From the NCBI RefSeq assembly GCF_001540865.1, contig NC_033629.1:12854373-12918372 (forward strand): DNA of 64,000 nt. The letters are read 5' to 3'. Positions within the stretch are counted from its first letter, which is position 1. Every line of letters begins with the position of its first letter. The notes under the pieces were generated by a model, which was not told where the DNA came from, ran no database searches, and worked only from the letters and a program-made list of their open reading frames with translations. Positions 12,770 to 25,920 of the stretch are shown piece by piece. Origin of the DNA: Ananas comosus (Eukaryota; Streptophyta; Magnoliopsida; Poales; Bromeliaceae). The position numbers and the translations under genes were made by a program.

Positions 12770-13483
12770 TCCCAGGTCTTGCTCTAGAAAGCTAAGGTTT
12801 AAGTAAGGCATCTGATAAACTATTGAGTGATGGAAAAACAAAAGACCTTGAACAATAACACTGCAGATCTCATCCTTTTACTCTGTTTCGGTTGTCTCTT
12901 GGTGTATAAGGTAATGTTCCTGGATACACTGCTAATGTTCTTCTTTCCCCGTCATATAAACCTCGGGTATTTGCCGTTTCACATCAAGGTATCTTTTTCC
13001 TCTTCTTCACACCATACTATGCGTGTGACATTTTGAAAGGTAGAACTAAATAAGACTTTACAAATCTTTAGATTTCTTACAAATGCATCTCGGCGCAGAT
13101 CACTGTCATAAAAAATCCTGTTTAGCTAGAACAACACAAAATGATCAAACATGAAATGTAGTAAAGCACTTAGTTCTTCTGAGGTACCGAACGAGAGCAT
13201 GACCCTCTCAAAAAATCAAGTTGTTCATCTCAGGTGTTTGCCAAGTCCTTTTAAAAGGATAACATAGTACAGTTGGATCAGATAAGTTTTTCTCAAACAA
13301 AGCTTTAACCGCCTTGTAAACAATTCAGATGGTTCATATCCAATATCCGGTCAATCACTCTTCTACCCATAACAGAGAAAAGGTACATTGAAGCTAACAC
13401 GAAAAAGAATTGTCTTTTTAGCCAAATAGGCTCCACAAGAATGTGATCTTGAACAGGAACTACCAGTTTAGTTAGATATTATC

Positions 13484-13702
13484 GCCTATTTCATTATTCA
13501 AACTAAAAACTTAAAAGAAGATTACGGACTGGATATCTTGCTCTACACCCTCTCTAATCTTGGCCTGCGAATTCCCTACTCACAGGGTCGCTTGCCTATT
13601 TCATTATTCAAACTAAAAACTTAAAGAAGATTACGGACTGGATATCTTGCTCTACACCCTCTCTAATCTTGGCTTGCGAACTCCCTACTCACAGGGTTGC
13701 TT
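13484..13702. repeat. 110-bp tandem duplication
   Basis: Units 13484-13593 and 13594-13702 are almost identical; they differ by one A in a poly-A run and a few substitutions. A third partial start (GCCTAC) follows at 13703. The unit is non-coding. Confidence 0.85.
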
Positions 13703-14223
13703 GCCTACACTTCATGCCGTCGCTCAGGTTAAAGCACAACATCTATGAGAAAATACTGAGTTTGTCTTAGGTCGTCATTTTCTTTGTGCTAATTCCTCTG
13801 TGGTAGGTCTCTATGCCTTGGTGTTTACATGACCCACATAAGACTCAACATGTTACATGTTGTAGAAGTCTACGAGCAACATCCTAAGGCGCCCGCTGGG
13901 ATCATCACGACTTAAAATCCGTTCAAACAAAACAATATGCATAAGATGGAAATTTCTCTTATCTAATTTTGTATACAAATATGCTTTCAAAATAAAAGTA
14001 TTCTAAGTTCCTAACCCTATATGTCACTCTAGGGTTCACTTCCTGGTAAATTCATCTATCACCAGAGCTTCAATCAATTGCGCCACACATATCTTTGGCA
14101 AATTCTTTTAAGTCTAAAAATGTAACAAGTATTAAAATTTGGGACATTGACAAAATTAGCATAGATTAGTATGCCAATCTTTCCCTACTTGATATCGCTC
14201 AAAGATTTATTATACAATTTCAC

Positions 14224-14227
<4 letters not shown>

Positions 14228-14260
<33 letters not shown>

Positions 14261-14261
14261 T
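14228..14261. repeat. (AAT)n microsatellite
   Basis: About eleven trinucleotide units just downstream of the Lon-domain gene. Confidence 0.9.
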
Positions 14262-14368
14262 ACACTATACTCTACACGGTACCAAAGTAGAGTGGAAAAT
14301 TTAAGTAGAAGGGGAATAGGGAAAAGGCCTACAACCTGTTTGTTGATTTGTCTCTGTGGGATCGGGTG

Positions 14369-15221
14369 TCACGAGGAGGATGACGACGACGAGGGGAACG
14401 CGTCCTTGACAGCGGAGGCGGCGGTGAGGTAGTTGAGCGTGTTGCGGAGCGTGTCACGCTCCCGCCGGAGCCTTGCGGCCGTGTCCTCGAGCTCGAGGAG
14501 CGCCTGCTGCTCGCGGGGCGCGCCCTCGAAGGTGCTGGCGACGAAGAAGGAGAAGGGCGTGGGGAAGAGGTTGCGGCGGAGGTCCATCGACGCCGCCTCC
14601 TCCTCCTTCTCCGGCTTCCCGTTGAGCCGGTTCGAGATCCGGATCACGTCGCGCATGTAGCCCTCGACTTCGGCGGCGAGAGCCTCGAGGTCGTCGGTGC
14701 GCTGCGGAGCCGCCGCCGAGGGATCGGGCGGCGGGGGCCGGTCCTCGAGCCAGGTGACGGCGGCGACGAGGTAGGGCTTGGTGCGGACGACGCGTGAGAC
14801 GCGGAACCGCTCCTGGCCCTTGCAGATGAGGAAGAACCGGTCGTCGACGAGGCGCTCGTGCTTGACGACCTCGCCGACGCAGCCGACCTCGGCGACGGCC
14901 CCGGCGCCCGCGCCGCCGCCGGGTTCGGAGAAGACAACGCCGAACCGGAGGTCGGTGTGGAGGAGGGTGTGCATCATGATCCGGTAGCGGAACTCGAAGA
15001 TCTGGAGAGGGAGGATGGCGCCGGGGAAGAGGACGAGGGGGAGGGGGAAGAGTGGGAGCTCCACGAGGTCGTCGGCGGCGGAGGAGGAGGAGGGGGAGGG
15101 TTCGCGGCGGCCCCGGCCGAGGCGAGATCCCGGAGTGGGGAGACGGGGACTTGGCGTTGAGGAAGGGGAGGGAGGGGGGAGAGGGGTTGGGGGAGCGGAG
15201 AAGTTGAGGGAGGAGAGCCAT
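14369..15221 (-). CDS. Lon N-terminal (LAN/PUA-like) domain protein, plastid type; frame break near the 5' end
   Basis: The clear coding block is 14369-15064 plus its upstream in-frame stretch: ELPLFPLPLVLFPG, LQIFEFRYR, RFGVVF and CVGE are hallmarks of the Lon protease N-terminal substrate-binding domain. It is followed by a helical C-terminus (LEDTAARLRRERDTLRNTL, near residues 195-215 of this block). There is no AAA or protease domain, as in the stand-alone plant proteins usually called Lon-domain or LON-like proteins, which are predicted plastid-located. The in-frame block has no ATG before the domain; upstream it reaches a TAA at 15221-15223. The only fitting start is the ATG at 15219-15221 (MALLPQLLRSPNPSP, transit-peptide-like), which lies in another frame and needs one base fewer to join. 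The gene is intronless and very GC-rich, so a sequencing error or a true mutation are both possible. Confidence 0.8.
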
Positions 15222-15870
15222 TAGGGTTTGTGTTCCCGCTTTGCGGGTGGTTAGGGTTTTGGTGGTGAGGAGAGAGAGTGGGGAAGAGGAAGTGGAAGAG
15301 GGGAATGGCAGCGGATGAAGACGACGATGGGGCCCACGGGAGATGTTTTATCGGCGTCGATGGCATGGAGGGTGCCACGTGGCAGCTTATCTACTCCGCA
15401 TTTCGGAAACGTGGTAATTATTTTTCTCGTAGTTTCTTATTAAATTTTCGAATTGAAATAGAATTTTATTTGTGCAAAATAGTTTTAGGAAAGATATACG
15501 GGTGGTCACTGCTCACTGGTCAGGCAAATACAACAGCCATACAAATCGGTTTTTCAAAATTTTATTAAAAAAAAAAAATTGAAGTGTAGCATTATTAGTC
15601 TCTTGATTTTCATATAATTAATTACTGTTAAAGATAATAATAATAATAACTGAATAGCTGATGCAACAAGAATGTGTTCTGTTTTTTTTTTAACTAACAA
15701 GCTTTTTTTTATACAAACATCAAAAATTTTATGGTTCTTTTGCTCTTTACTGAGAACACTTGTCTTCTGGGGTGCAGTGAAGGGAGATAAGCCACATTTT
15801 GATCTTCCCGTTCACATTATTCTCAGCAATCACTAACAAGTTAAAAAACAAAAATAAAAAAAAATTCTAA
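15222..15870. other. upstream region of the Lon-domain gene
   Basis: Two telo-box-like motifs (AAACCCTAA on the minus strand, around 15221-15229 and 15251-15259) lie beside the start codon, as in many plant promoters and 5' leaders. The open frames at 15278-15568 look incidental. Beyond 15570 the sequence is AT-rich with nothing recognisable. Confidence 0.5.
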
Positions 15871-16027
15871 CTGACCGTCTCTAGTGCATGTGGGAAAAGA
15901 TTTGGTGGTTAGTACCTAAGGTTCCAAGTTCGAATTCAAATTGATTCACATTTCTAGCTAAGTTTATTTCTAAATAAAATAAACGAAGCTGATAGCATAC
16001 TACATATCTCTCAAAAAAAAAAAAAAA
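15871..16027 (+). mobile_element. tRNA-derived SINE, copy 1
   Basis: About 157 bp, from CTGACCGTCTCTAG to a poly-A tail at 16013-16027. It carries a polymerase III B-box-like motif (AAGTTCGAATTC) and the family body with AAATAAAATAAACGAAGCTG. Related copies lie at 41614-41763, 41858-42028, 42209-42365 and 57558-57708. Confidence 0.75.
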
Positions 16028-16925
16028 TCCCTAAATTCTGTCTCCACTCTCCACACGTTCACAGCCTCCACACGTTCGACGCGAATGCATCCAAAATTCA
16101 GTCTCCATACGTTCGACGCGAGTGGCATCCATTTGCAGCAGGAGCTCGTAGCCATCATATATTTTGGGTATTTTGGCGTATCTTGTGTTGGTGTCTTCGA
16201 TGATTCGATTGAGGGACTTCTATCAATAATTTTTGATGATTCATTCAAACCATCCTCCTATTATTTGTGTCTGTGTGAACAAAATAGACATACCTTCTAG
16301 TTCTATACGCAACTTTGGTCCATAATAACGGGGTGTAAAGCCCAGGTTATTTAATCGGACCAAATTGGCCATTTTGCTCTTTTATTTAGTTGTTGTGTAC
16401 ACCACCTTGGAACCCATTTAAAACACACACACAACATGTGGTATACATACTCTAAACTTCCCAGGTTGGGGCTCCCTTACACGCAGCTTCCACAGAAGAA
16501 AAGATTATTAAAGCACCACATTTCAAGTTAAAGAACAACAAATAAAGTAGCAAATCAAGAGGACAACAAGATGACAAAGAATGAAGGCATGGAAATAATT
16601 AAGGATTTATTTTTTATTCATATAATTTCCTCACCAAGTAGACTAGGAGAGATCTCGGGAAAGATCACACCACCTCCAGATTCACATATAACAACCTCCT
16701 CCGATTAGGCTATTACTAAAACTAACCACCGTAAGAACTAAGACAGACACCCTGTAAACACACAACACATGATCCACATCAAACCCATAAAACCCTACCA
16801 ATCTTCAACTCCTAATATGATTCGATCAACCTTCGGCTTCCAAAATTGGGATACATTCACCTACAATCTACATACTAGTTGCATTCAGGAAGCAGAAGCT
16901 GCTTTTTGTCCAAGCTATCTACATA
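16028..16925. other. 3' flank of the APS reductase gene
   Basis: No gene seen. It includes a local direct repeat of the CTCCACACGTTCACAG type at 16045-16125. The part beyond about 16600 probably forms the 3' untranslated region of the minus-strand gene. Confidence 0.5.
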
Positions 16926-19900
16926 TCACCTGAGGGCATTCACAAATGCAAGCAGTGAATCCACATCCCTCCTCTCCGAAGGGTACTTGATGGGCCTCGA
17001 CGAGTGCGTGGGGAAGAAGAGGATGGTGGGGAAACTCCCGAGCTGAAGCTCTTCCTGCGCAAATGGCTTCTGCTCACCGTCAGCCTGGAATTTCCCGACC
17101 TTCACGCCAGAACCAGATAGCTTCTCGGCTAATTCCATGTATGAAGCTTCCATTCCCTGGAATGATAGAAGACAGTTTTCAGTAAGTTGGGGCATTTACT
17201 CCAATCCTAGAAAGAAAATTCACTAGCATTAAGGGAAATCATGTTAAATTACTATTTAGTCCTCCTCCACCCTAATTTGATTATCCTAGTAACTGATAGA
17301 TAAGATGGTGAGCACAAACCACTGCAGGCACCGGGCGATTCGGATTGAAAAATAATTTTAGAGATGACATTGCAAAAATTAGTTGAGGACACAAATTAAC
17401 CTATTTGACTGTAAAAAGTTAAGGACCAATGCATAATCTGCCAATAGTTTGAAATTACAAATAACATTTAATTCTGAAAGATACGCAAAAAAGAGTAAAA
17501 AGACGTGCTATTCATACCTGGCAGAACTGGCACCAAGGTGCATACAGAACAACAATCCACGGGTCCGCCCTACTTTCCAGCCTCAGCAAGTTCTCAATCC
17601 CGGGCCTACTTAGGTTAATAATGGCTTCGGTTTCAAAGATGTCAGGTGTTCCGTTCACGGAGCTAATGGCTGTGGCCCCGTTAGCATTAGTCCCCAACAT
17701 ATCTGCTTCTTGCGCAATGTTGCCCTTGTGAAGCCCGCATTCTTTGGCCTTGGCATCCTCCCACCACCACCTTCCTTCCCTCTCATGCTGCCCTGGCAGG
17801 ACAGGTCGTGTGCATGGTTCGCAGCCGATTGACACGTAACCCTAATAAATGATTAAATAATCGAATGAGCATTTTATATTATAGACAAAAATAAGAATTA
17901 TTGTTAAATACATGTTTGAAATGATACTTGGACATACTTGTGAATGTAAAGAGTTGACAGGAACTTCCATAGTCCTGAGAAAGTTCCAGATATCCTTGCC
18001 TTCTACATTGGCAACAGGGTTCCACTTAACCAAGCTCCCAATACCGCCATCCATTCCTTCAAAAGAAGGATCCACCTGCATGATATATGAAGTAACATTA
18101 GAACATCGGCCTATATAAATCAGATGGTTGACTATCACTTCATACACTTTTCTTATGCAGCTCAGGATATGTCAAGTTCAGCTGTTTAAAGAAGCACTGT
18201 ACTTTTTAGGGACATATACCCATTTCAGCTTCCGCCTACAGTCAGAAGCTCCATACTATTTTCCATGCCAAGCATCGAGCCAAACAGGCACTATACGGCT
18301 AGTTGAACATGGCTGGAGCTTCTACCAAAATGATGTCCAAGTAGAGAAGTTCAGAAGGAACACAAACAACATTCCCTAAAAGTTATCCCCAAAAGCTTCC
18401 TGTTGCAGTGGAGCAATAGCTCCAAATTAGCACTTCTGATTTGGCCCCCGAAAGCTCATTTAGCTTCTCACCACAGTAATTACTCAGATTACATTAGTTA
18501 TCAAACACTTAACTTCTACTTCCTAAGATAAAGTCGTCTTTCCAGAAAATACAGAAGTATGCCCTTTATAAAATTTTGATGTACAAAGGTAAGCTAGTAT
18601 ATGTCCTACTCTCTTTAAAGGACTTCTAAAACTCTTCAATCTAAAGAAATTAGTGGCAATTAACAGGTAATTTATACCTGGACAACAGGGATATGAGCTC
18701 TGGTGCCAGGGGACTGATCCTTCCTCTGCCCAGTGATCCAAGCCTTAAGGCCACTTAGCGCCCTTCGTAAAGGCCTAACCTTCCTAACTCTGCAGCACTC
18801 TTGGTGCCCATCCTCATAGAAGGAAAACAAACCTTTGCTCCTAACAAGGGCCTGAACTTCCACTGCATCAGGGAACATGTACTCGATGCGGATGCCATAA
18901 TGCTTCTCTACCTCATCAAAGAACCTGTAGGTCTCAGGATTGAGCCGCCCTGTGTCAAGGCTGAACACTCTGAAGGGCCGGCCCGTCAGGTGGGCGTATT
19001 CAATCAATGCAACATCCTCTGCCCCACTGAAAGACATAGGAAATGAAATCGGCACGTAAGTCTGTGTGGGCATTCAGATTTTGGCATTGATTCTCTTATC
19101 TCTATTTATCAACATTAAATCAACAGAAAAAACCAGCAAACACGATTATTGCTACTGGTGGAACAAGAAAGTAATAGACATGCAGGATTATAAATGAGGA
19201 ATACACATTAAAAGTGAGATTACTAGAAAATTTTACGTTATATTGGTCAAAGATACTTGTTGAGTATTCTGCATTCTACCCTGACAAAGTAAAACAGTTC
19301 ATGGAAAGTTCAACTTTGCAAACAGGCCTCCTAAAGATACCACTTTGACCAGTAGTCAATCCTATGACGATAGAAAATTTCCATTTTCACTCTTCTTGGC
19401 TATAGTTGAGATTATAGAAAGATAGGAAGTCCAGATAATATTAAAAATGAAAATAAAAGCCACAGGGAGCTATCAGAAAGTACACAGTCAAATTTAGGAT
19501 TTAACTTGTGAGATCACTTTTGTAATTAGTCAACATTGGAAAAGTACTTATGCTTTCTTATCTATTGGCAATAGAACTAACAAACTCGTATTGGACCACT
19601 AGAAGAGTATGTCAATTGTAAAACAAATACCTAAGATTGGAACAGATTAGGTCACTTTACACGGGCGTAATGAATCAAAATATGAAAGTTCAATAGATGT
19701 GAAAGCATGCGAATAGTCCTCTCCCACCAATGAGGCTAACCAGTTCTTTGTGAAACAAAAATTGTGTTCACGTCATGCCAAATCACTTCTTTTCTTAACG
19801 CAACAAAGACACAACAACATATATATCTTACCAGCTCATTTTCAAAGAATTTTCTTTTACGCAAATCAGCTCTTTTTTTTAGCTTCACAGCCAAAGATGC

Positions 19901-21009
19901 TAGATTTCCTTTTTCTTTTTCCAAAAGTAACTCTGTTTCTTCTTCGAAGGCCTAACATCTCACTCTTGAGTACTTCAATAGTTCGGAAAATAAGTCCCTT
20001 TATATGGTTATCTAGACCCATTGAAAAGATTTATGCAGGTATGCAAATCTTCAAATTTCATATATTTCCCAAAGTTTCACATTTTACAGAAATAACTCTT
20101 TGAGAAATTATATTAAAATAGAAAATCAAGCTTCCCAACTAATTGAATTACTCGCTAGTCACTACTCAATGTCATATCTTTGCGAGAAACAATAATGATG
20201 ACAGTATACCTGTAAATTCGAATCTACATAAAAGTGTATTTCTTAAACACTTCTAAGCTCCAAACTTTCAAAAACACCCTACTTTAAAAAAAAAAAAAAA
20301 AATCTGATTTTACAACAAATGACCTTTTAACCTGTGCGCAGTAAAGCGATCAAGCCATGGTGATTTTACATAAAAAATTAGATTTTTTTTTTTTTGGTCG
20401 GATGCTATAGTAAATAGAGCATTCACAGGGGCTATAAATACATTTTACGCAACGTAAAATACAGTAGTGGGTCCAATAGTGATGATAATGATTTTTTTTA
20501 AAAAAAAAAGACAGATTATAAGGAAAGCTATTAACCTGAACGCAATGGCGATGTCGTTGCCGAACCTCTCGAGCGCCTTATCAATAATCTCGAGCGGCGA
20601 CGCGTTCTCCAACTCCGCCGCTAACTTCTCATAATCCACAACCTCATCCACCTCCTCCCTCCTCTTCTCCCCCTCCACCACCGCCCCCGCCGCCGCCGCC
20701 GCGGCGGGCGCTGCCACCGCCTCGCCCCTCCTCCCGGGCTCCACCGCCCGGAGCGGCCGCGCCGCCGCCCACCGCCGCCTCGAGGGGGCGTTGCTCGCCG
20801 TCGACGTCGAGATCGACGGCTCCAGATGCCTCACCGCCGCGATCTGGACCGCTGGCACAACACAAAACCCTAATCCGGTGAGATCGAAGCCCTAGTATCG
20901 AACAAACGCACGCAAATCACAACAACGAGAGAGGGGAAAGCAACGTCGTACCCTTGAGATCGCGAGGAACGATCGAAGTCGCAGAGATCGATGCGGTCGC
21001 CGAAGCCAT
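16926..21009 (-). CDS. APR: 5'-adenylylsulfate (APS) reductase, chloroplastic
   Basis: Six exons: 20952-21009, 20536-20851, 18678-19026, 17938-18075, 17518-17841 and 16926-17156. All junctions are GT-AG and phases agree, giving 471 residues, the usual plant length. The enzyme reduces APS to sulfite using glutathione, the committed step of plastid sulfate assimilation. Residues 1 to about 75 form a Ser/Ala/Arg-rich transit peptide ([12 protein letters not shown]). The reductase domain has the [19 protein letters not shown]-loop-like motif, the iron-sulfur Cys pairs CC (202-203) and CEPC (294, 297), and catalytic Cys322 in KECGLH. The thioredoxin/glutaredoxin-like C-terminal domain carries WCQFC (Cys391, Cys394) and ends FVNALR. 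The pair is C-Q-F-C where other plant copies often have C-P-F/Y-C. Exon 2 is very GC-rich. No other sulfur genes lie nearby. Confidence 0.96.
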
Positions 21010-24000
21010 AGAGGCAAAATTTTATTTCGATTACTAATTCCAAAAACAAAAAATAGAACGAAAAAAAAAAAAATTATTGAGCTATTACTCTACTCGATTA
21101 CGCTGTGTCTCCCTCAGGAGAGAGGGGATGGAGAGGGGGGGATTAATAATAACCGAGAAAGAGGGACCGCGTTTCGGTACAATGAACCTGGACGGGATTC
21201 GGCATAGCAGCCGGTTGCGACACGTGTCGGCTTTCTATTGGCTGTAGACCCAAGTGGGGTTGTGTGGAGCTCCCGCGCGAAGCGCTTCCGTCAAACGTCG
21301 AGGCGCCAAGAGACGGAGTCGCGTGGGAGTGGTGGGGCAGCATATTTAAATCTAAATTTTAAATTATATAATTATTTAATTTTATATATATATATATATA
21401 CTGTATTATATTACCTATATCTATACTACTTATATATAAAAGAGCGAGTTTTTAAAGATAAAAAATTTTAAATATATATATTATTAATTCAACTTTTATA
21501 GATATAAATCACAGCTATTTAAATCACAGCTATTAATTCAACTTTTATCACAAAATATATTAATTTTTTGTCATCGGATCTAATTCAATAACCGACAAAT
21601 TAAGTATCTGTCATTTATCAAATTTCATATTTTATACGCATACCTTATCTCCTAATAATCGCGCCACCTATATAGTATTATATTATATATAATGAATAAA
21701 AAAATATTTCATTACCAACGGTTATGATTAATTTATTAAAAAATATTTTAAATAAAAAGGAATGGTTATAGTCAATCTATTAGAAAATATCATTCTTATC
21801 AATCAATATATCAAATTCTACGATTATGATTAATTTGTTATAAAATATTTCAACTAAAAACGAGGGTTACGATCAATCTATTAAAAAATAGTATTTTTGT
21901 TCATAGATTTTATATTAAAATTAAAATTTGAGTTTAAATCATGAATTGAATTTAATTTTGGACATAAATTTGAATTAACAAATAAAAAATTGTAATTACA
22001 GTAGATCAAAATTAAATTTCAACAAATTTAAATTTATAAATTTTGGATATCAAATTTGAATTAACAAATATTTAATTACGGTGAATCAAAATTAAATTTT
22101 AAATTTTAAAGTAAATATAAATTAAATTTTGACGTTTTTAGTTTAAACAATATACTTTAAATTTTTAATTTATTAGAAGTAAAAAAATAACATAAAGGAA
22201 TAAGTTTTAAATATTTCTTTTGTAATGGATCACCTTTTTTATTAAATATTTCTATATTATTTCATATATTTTCTCTTTAAATGAATATTTTAAATTATCT
22301 CGATATCATCTACTAATATTCAGTTGTTACATTAATATTTTATTAATTGCAGCAAACAATCAAATTTGAATTTAATTTCAAATACATATTTAAATTTTTA
22401 TCTTATTTATGCTATGTAATCTATATCTATGTTATATCTAAAGTACGTATTTTGAATTTGGATATGTAGATACATCCTTTTTTTTTTCTTATGCAAAAAG
22501 AAATAATGTAATAGAACAAAGCTTTGAATTTTTTTTCTAACTAATAACCTTTTTTATATTAAATATTCTATATCATTCCATACCTTTTCTATTTAAGAGA
22601 GAATATTGTTATGTTATTTCAATACTATCTACTAATTTTTTATTGATTACAACTAATAATTAAATTTAAAATTCAATTTCAAATATTTATGGATGGTGTT
22701 TTTGTGTTTAGTAAACTTAGTTTACTATTTTATAAAGTATTATATGAAATACAGTCCGACTCATATGCTACTCCTACTGATAGAATTAAATCAGAGCGAT
22801 CTGTTTAACGTGTTAGCACTTATAAAAATAAACTATTTTTTATTCTGCATACTTGTTTGACCATAATATTATTTTCTAACTGAAGCTCCAAATAAAGCTT
22901 TTATTCTTCCGTGACTATTCTTTGCAATTACATCTTCTTTTGCATTAAAAATTTTATTTTTTGCATATTGTTTTTTCAAAAATTTGAGGCTAATTTTAAC
23001 TATCAAACATCCAATTATAAAAAAATGTGATTGAAAAGTAAAAAGCATACATATCTTAATTCACCTCCTTTTTGACTCTAGCTGCAGCCACAATCATTAT
23101 TTATAAAATAATAGTTGATAAAAAAAAATTATTACTTTTGCTGTAAAGTAAAATGAAATTAAACTTTTGTGGATTAATTTTTTTTTAGAATTTTAATTAG
23201 TATTTTTGAGACATCAAAATGGGACTCTCAAATGTGACTCCCATACGAAAAGTAGTGTGGTGAGGTCATGGGTTACGTTCATGGGCGTTAGCTATTTAGG
23301 TGTGTAGAAAAAATTAAAAATAATAACAATAATAATAATACACATGTTACCAAATTGGAGTATTAAATATGAGAATATTTATTAGGAAGATTCTCTCAAA
23401 TTGTGTATGGGATTCGCCCAATAATTGGGTGGTGTAGGGAAATTGACTTTTGTTGATGATAGTGATTTTGAGCCATTCAAATTAGGATAAAAAAAAAAGG
23501 GAATATTAATATGTTATTGTAAATTTGGAATATTTTTTACATTTTGCAATACATGGACCATAAATTGAGGGAATAAAATTGATTGGCCTGAAAAAATTAC
23601 CGGGAAAGGAAAAGAAACCATGAGAATAAATATATATACATGCCAAAATGAAATAGGATGAATATTCTAATTTCAAATGGAATATTCTTTTATTTACAGT
23701 AAAAAAATTTGTTATGTAGATCGTACTTATTCGATTATGATATAATATTATGTTACAAAAATCACAATAATTCACCTATAATATAATTTTTGTATCGTCC
23801 TCGATTCCAAATAATCATTAAGAATGAAAAAAGTAAAAAGATTACATTAGTGGGGCAACTAGTTTTTGAAGACAGAAGAAGCGCATGGTACCTGTTTCAT
23901 TTATTATAAATATAAACTAAGTTATATTAACGGAGTAATGAGGCCCCATATGAAAAAAGAAAAAAAAAATGAACGGAGAAGAAAAAGAAGTGAAGCAACA

Positions 24001-24732
24001 CAACGCACAAAGAGAACGAGACGAAAAAATATATCGACAAAAATAGGAAGTAGCCAAATTATTGATTGCCCTTTCTAGTGTCTAGTAAATCGATACATTG
24101 TCTTGTCAAGCTTTGCACCATCCCAAGTTCTCACACCCATTGTTATTATTTTTCTTATAGAGCCCTCTATTCCTGCTACAGCTACTGATTGAGATATGAG
24201 AGTCACGAGCTAGATCTTTATCTACCCCGATAGTCGAGCTAAAGAAATATCTTTTTGGAGATAGTTTTTTGGTCCATAGTTATGTATATAAAAATGTATT
24301 AATTTGTTTTGCAATTCAGAGTTGTGTGAGAAGCAGTGTTGTACTTATGAATCATATTTTTGTACATCTTGGATATTATGTATACACAGTAAACTATATT
24401 TCTATTTTAGTAGCTCTCTACTGCTCTGTTACTTGTTATATCTATTCTTATATATTTTTCAGATACTACTATCGCTTCATGTACACAAGACTTTCTATAT
24501 ATACAGCGAAGCTATTGGCGAGTCCGAATTAGATCAGAATTCGGAACATGATAGATTAAGTTGGTATTGCTATTAATGGGTCTATAATTATTTTTGAAAA
24601 CTAAGTTATTTCTTATCCTCCTGATCACTTACCAACAAGCTACTAACTTTTCCATTTGAGAGTTAGCATTCTTCGTTTGTCTTTTCCATGCTATTCTAAC
24701 GTGCTTTTCGACTTGCGAGTCAGATGTCCAGC
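21010..24732. other. gene-free AT-rich region between divergent genes
   Basis: The first 350 bases are GC-richer and should hold the promoter of the APS reductase gene. From 21350 the sequence is strongly AT-rich with imperfect tandem repeats (see 21690-21900 and 22225-22695). The short frames at 23506, 23866 and 24269 lack recognisable features. Confidence 0.6.
21690..22695. repeat. degenerate AT-rich tandem repeats
   Basis: Near 21690-21900 a unit of the kind GGTTATGATTAATTTATTAA recurs about four times. At 21960-22110 a block with GAATTAACAAATA occurs twice. At 22225-22395 and 22540-22695 two diverged copies about 310 bases apart share the order TTATTAAATATT ... CATCTACTAAT ... CAATTTCAAATA. 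Possibly the remains of a local tandem array. Confidence 0.5.
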
Positions 24733-25364
24733 GGGGATGTTTGTTTCACCGAAACTAGATTTTGGATTAAAGTGGATTTTGAGTTGAACTGGAGTTCGAT
24801 GAAAACTACTTCTTTTCCATTATTTGTTTCATAGTTATGGAAGTGAAATTCCATCAGTTCTATTATTTGTTTGGTATGAAGTGTGTAATATAAAATTATA
24901 ATTTATATATAAATAATAAATATTTTAATAAATAAAAATATTATAATTATATTTTTTATATAATTAAAATTTAATTTAAAACAACTAAATTATTTGTTTA
25001 TACATAAATTATAGTAATACAATAATAAAATTATAAAATAAAAAAAATATTAATACTTAATTAATTAATTTTTATCATATTTAATATATTAACTGAATAA
25101 AAAAATAATTAGCAACATAATTAAATATATTTAAATATAACTAGTTTTATCTATTATATTATTTTTTTTTTTTTAATCTCTCTTCACCATAATTGACTTC
25201 GGCCCACGATGGAGTGAAGTCAATTGCGCCGTTTGAGATTAACTTGAATTTCAACCGTAACTTTTTTACGGCGAATCAAACAACGAAAATGATCGTTTAG
25301 TACGAAAACGACTTTCCTTCCCTCCACTTCCACCCCACGTCCGCCCAAACAAAAATATGCCCTC
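24733..25364. mobile_element. MITE-like element related to the copy at 1042
   Basis: The left end is GGGGATGTTTGTTTCACCG. The right end, reverse-complemented, is GAGGGCATATTTTTGTTTGGG. The body of about 630 bp is AT-rich and non-coding. The ends recall the element at 1042-1373. The target duplication is not clear. Confidence 0.5.
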
Positions 25365-25530
25365 AGTGTCATTCACAAGAGGAATCTGCTGTAAACACAT
25401 CTTGTCAAAAGGTGGGGTTGGATGGGGATGTGGGATTGAGCCAAATTCGATCTATTATTATGCTTAACTAGAATGTCCTAAACACATGCAATAAATGAAA
25501 AGGAAATTTCATAATTGATTAGAATATATA

Positions 25531-25569
25531 TATATATAGAGAGAGAGAGAGAGTGTGTGTGTGTGTGTG
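25531..25569. repeat. compound (TA)n(GA)n(GT)n microsatellite
   Basis: Three dinucleotide runs in direct succession. They border the left edge of the truncated foldback element that follows. Confidence 0.9.
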
Positions 25570-25920
25570 AGACTGATATGTTTCTGAAAGTACGGAGTCG
25601 TTTCTATTTTCGAATCGTTTTTGATATTGGGACTTTCGAATCGATGATCAGCTCTATTAAACTTGATCTAGAGTATTTGAAGTACGTATGCGATTTTTAG
25701 ATATCATTTACCTAGTGATTGAAAGAGCTTAAAATTAACGGTTGAAAATAAAAATCTTATAAAATCTGATGATACGACATTAAAATTTTAGATCAAAAAT
25801 ATTGATCTTGTTTTATATAGTATACAAAATTTTCTATCAAAATTTTACGTGATTTAGATATTTCTACATCATTAAAATAAATTAATAATATTTTAAATGC
25901 TAATTTAGAAATTAAAATTA
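25570..25920. mobile_element. truncated foldback element, family B
   Basis: The left arm (AGTACGGAG ... TTTTTGATATTGGGACTTTCG ... CTTGATCTAGAGTATTTGAAG) matches the element at 55509-56045, but the right arm is largely lost. It abuts the compound microsatellite at 25531-25569. Confidence 0.6.

Larger units (their letters stand above)
11812..14368. other. intergenic region between two convergent genes
   Basis: This is the space between the 3' ends of the Dim1-type gene (+) and the Lon-domain gene (-). It is richer in mixed-composition sequence than other spacers, but I found no complete gene. It contains the unrecognised minus-strand frame at 12584-12769, a tandem duplication at 13484-13702 and an (AAT)n microsatellite at 14228-14261. 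Confidence 0.6.

Noticed and set aside
14454..15221. 255-codon Arg/Pro-rich minus-strand frame through the Lon-domain gene
   Set aside because: Only its first codons (MALLPQLL) may be real as a transit peptide. The rest is an out-of-frame reading of the Lon domain.
15901..15945. Possible tRNA gene (B-box-like GTTCGAATTC)
   Set aside because: No cloverleaf can be formed and the sequence continues into a poly-A tailed repeat body, so it is a SINE.
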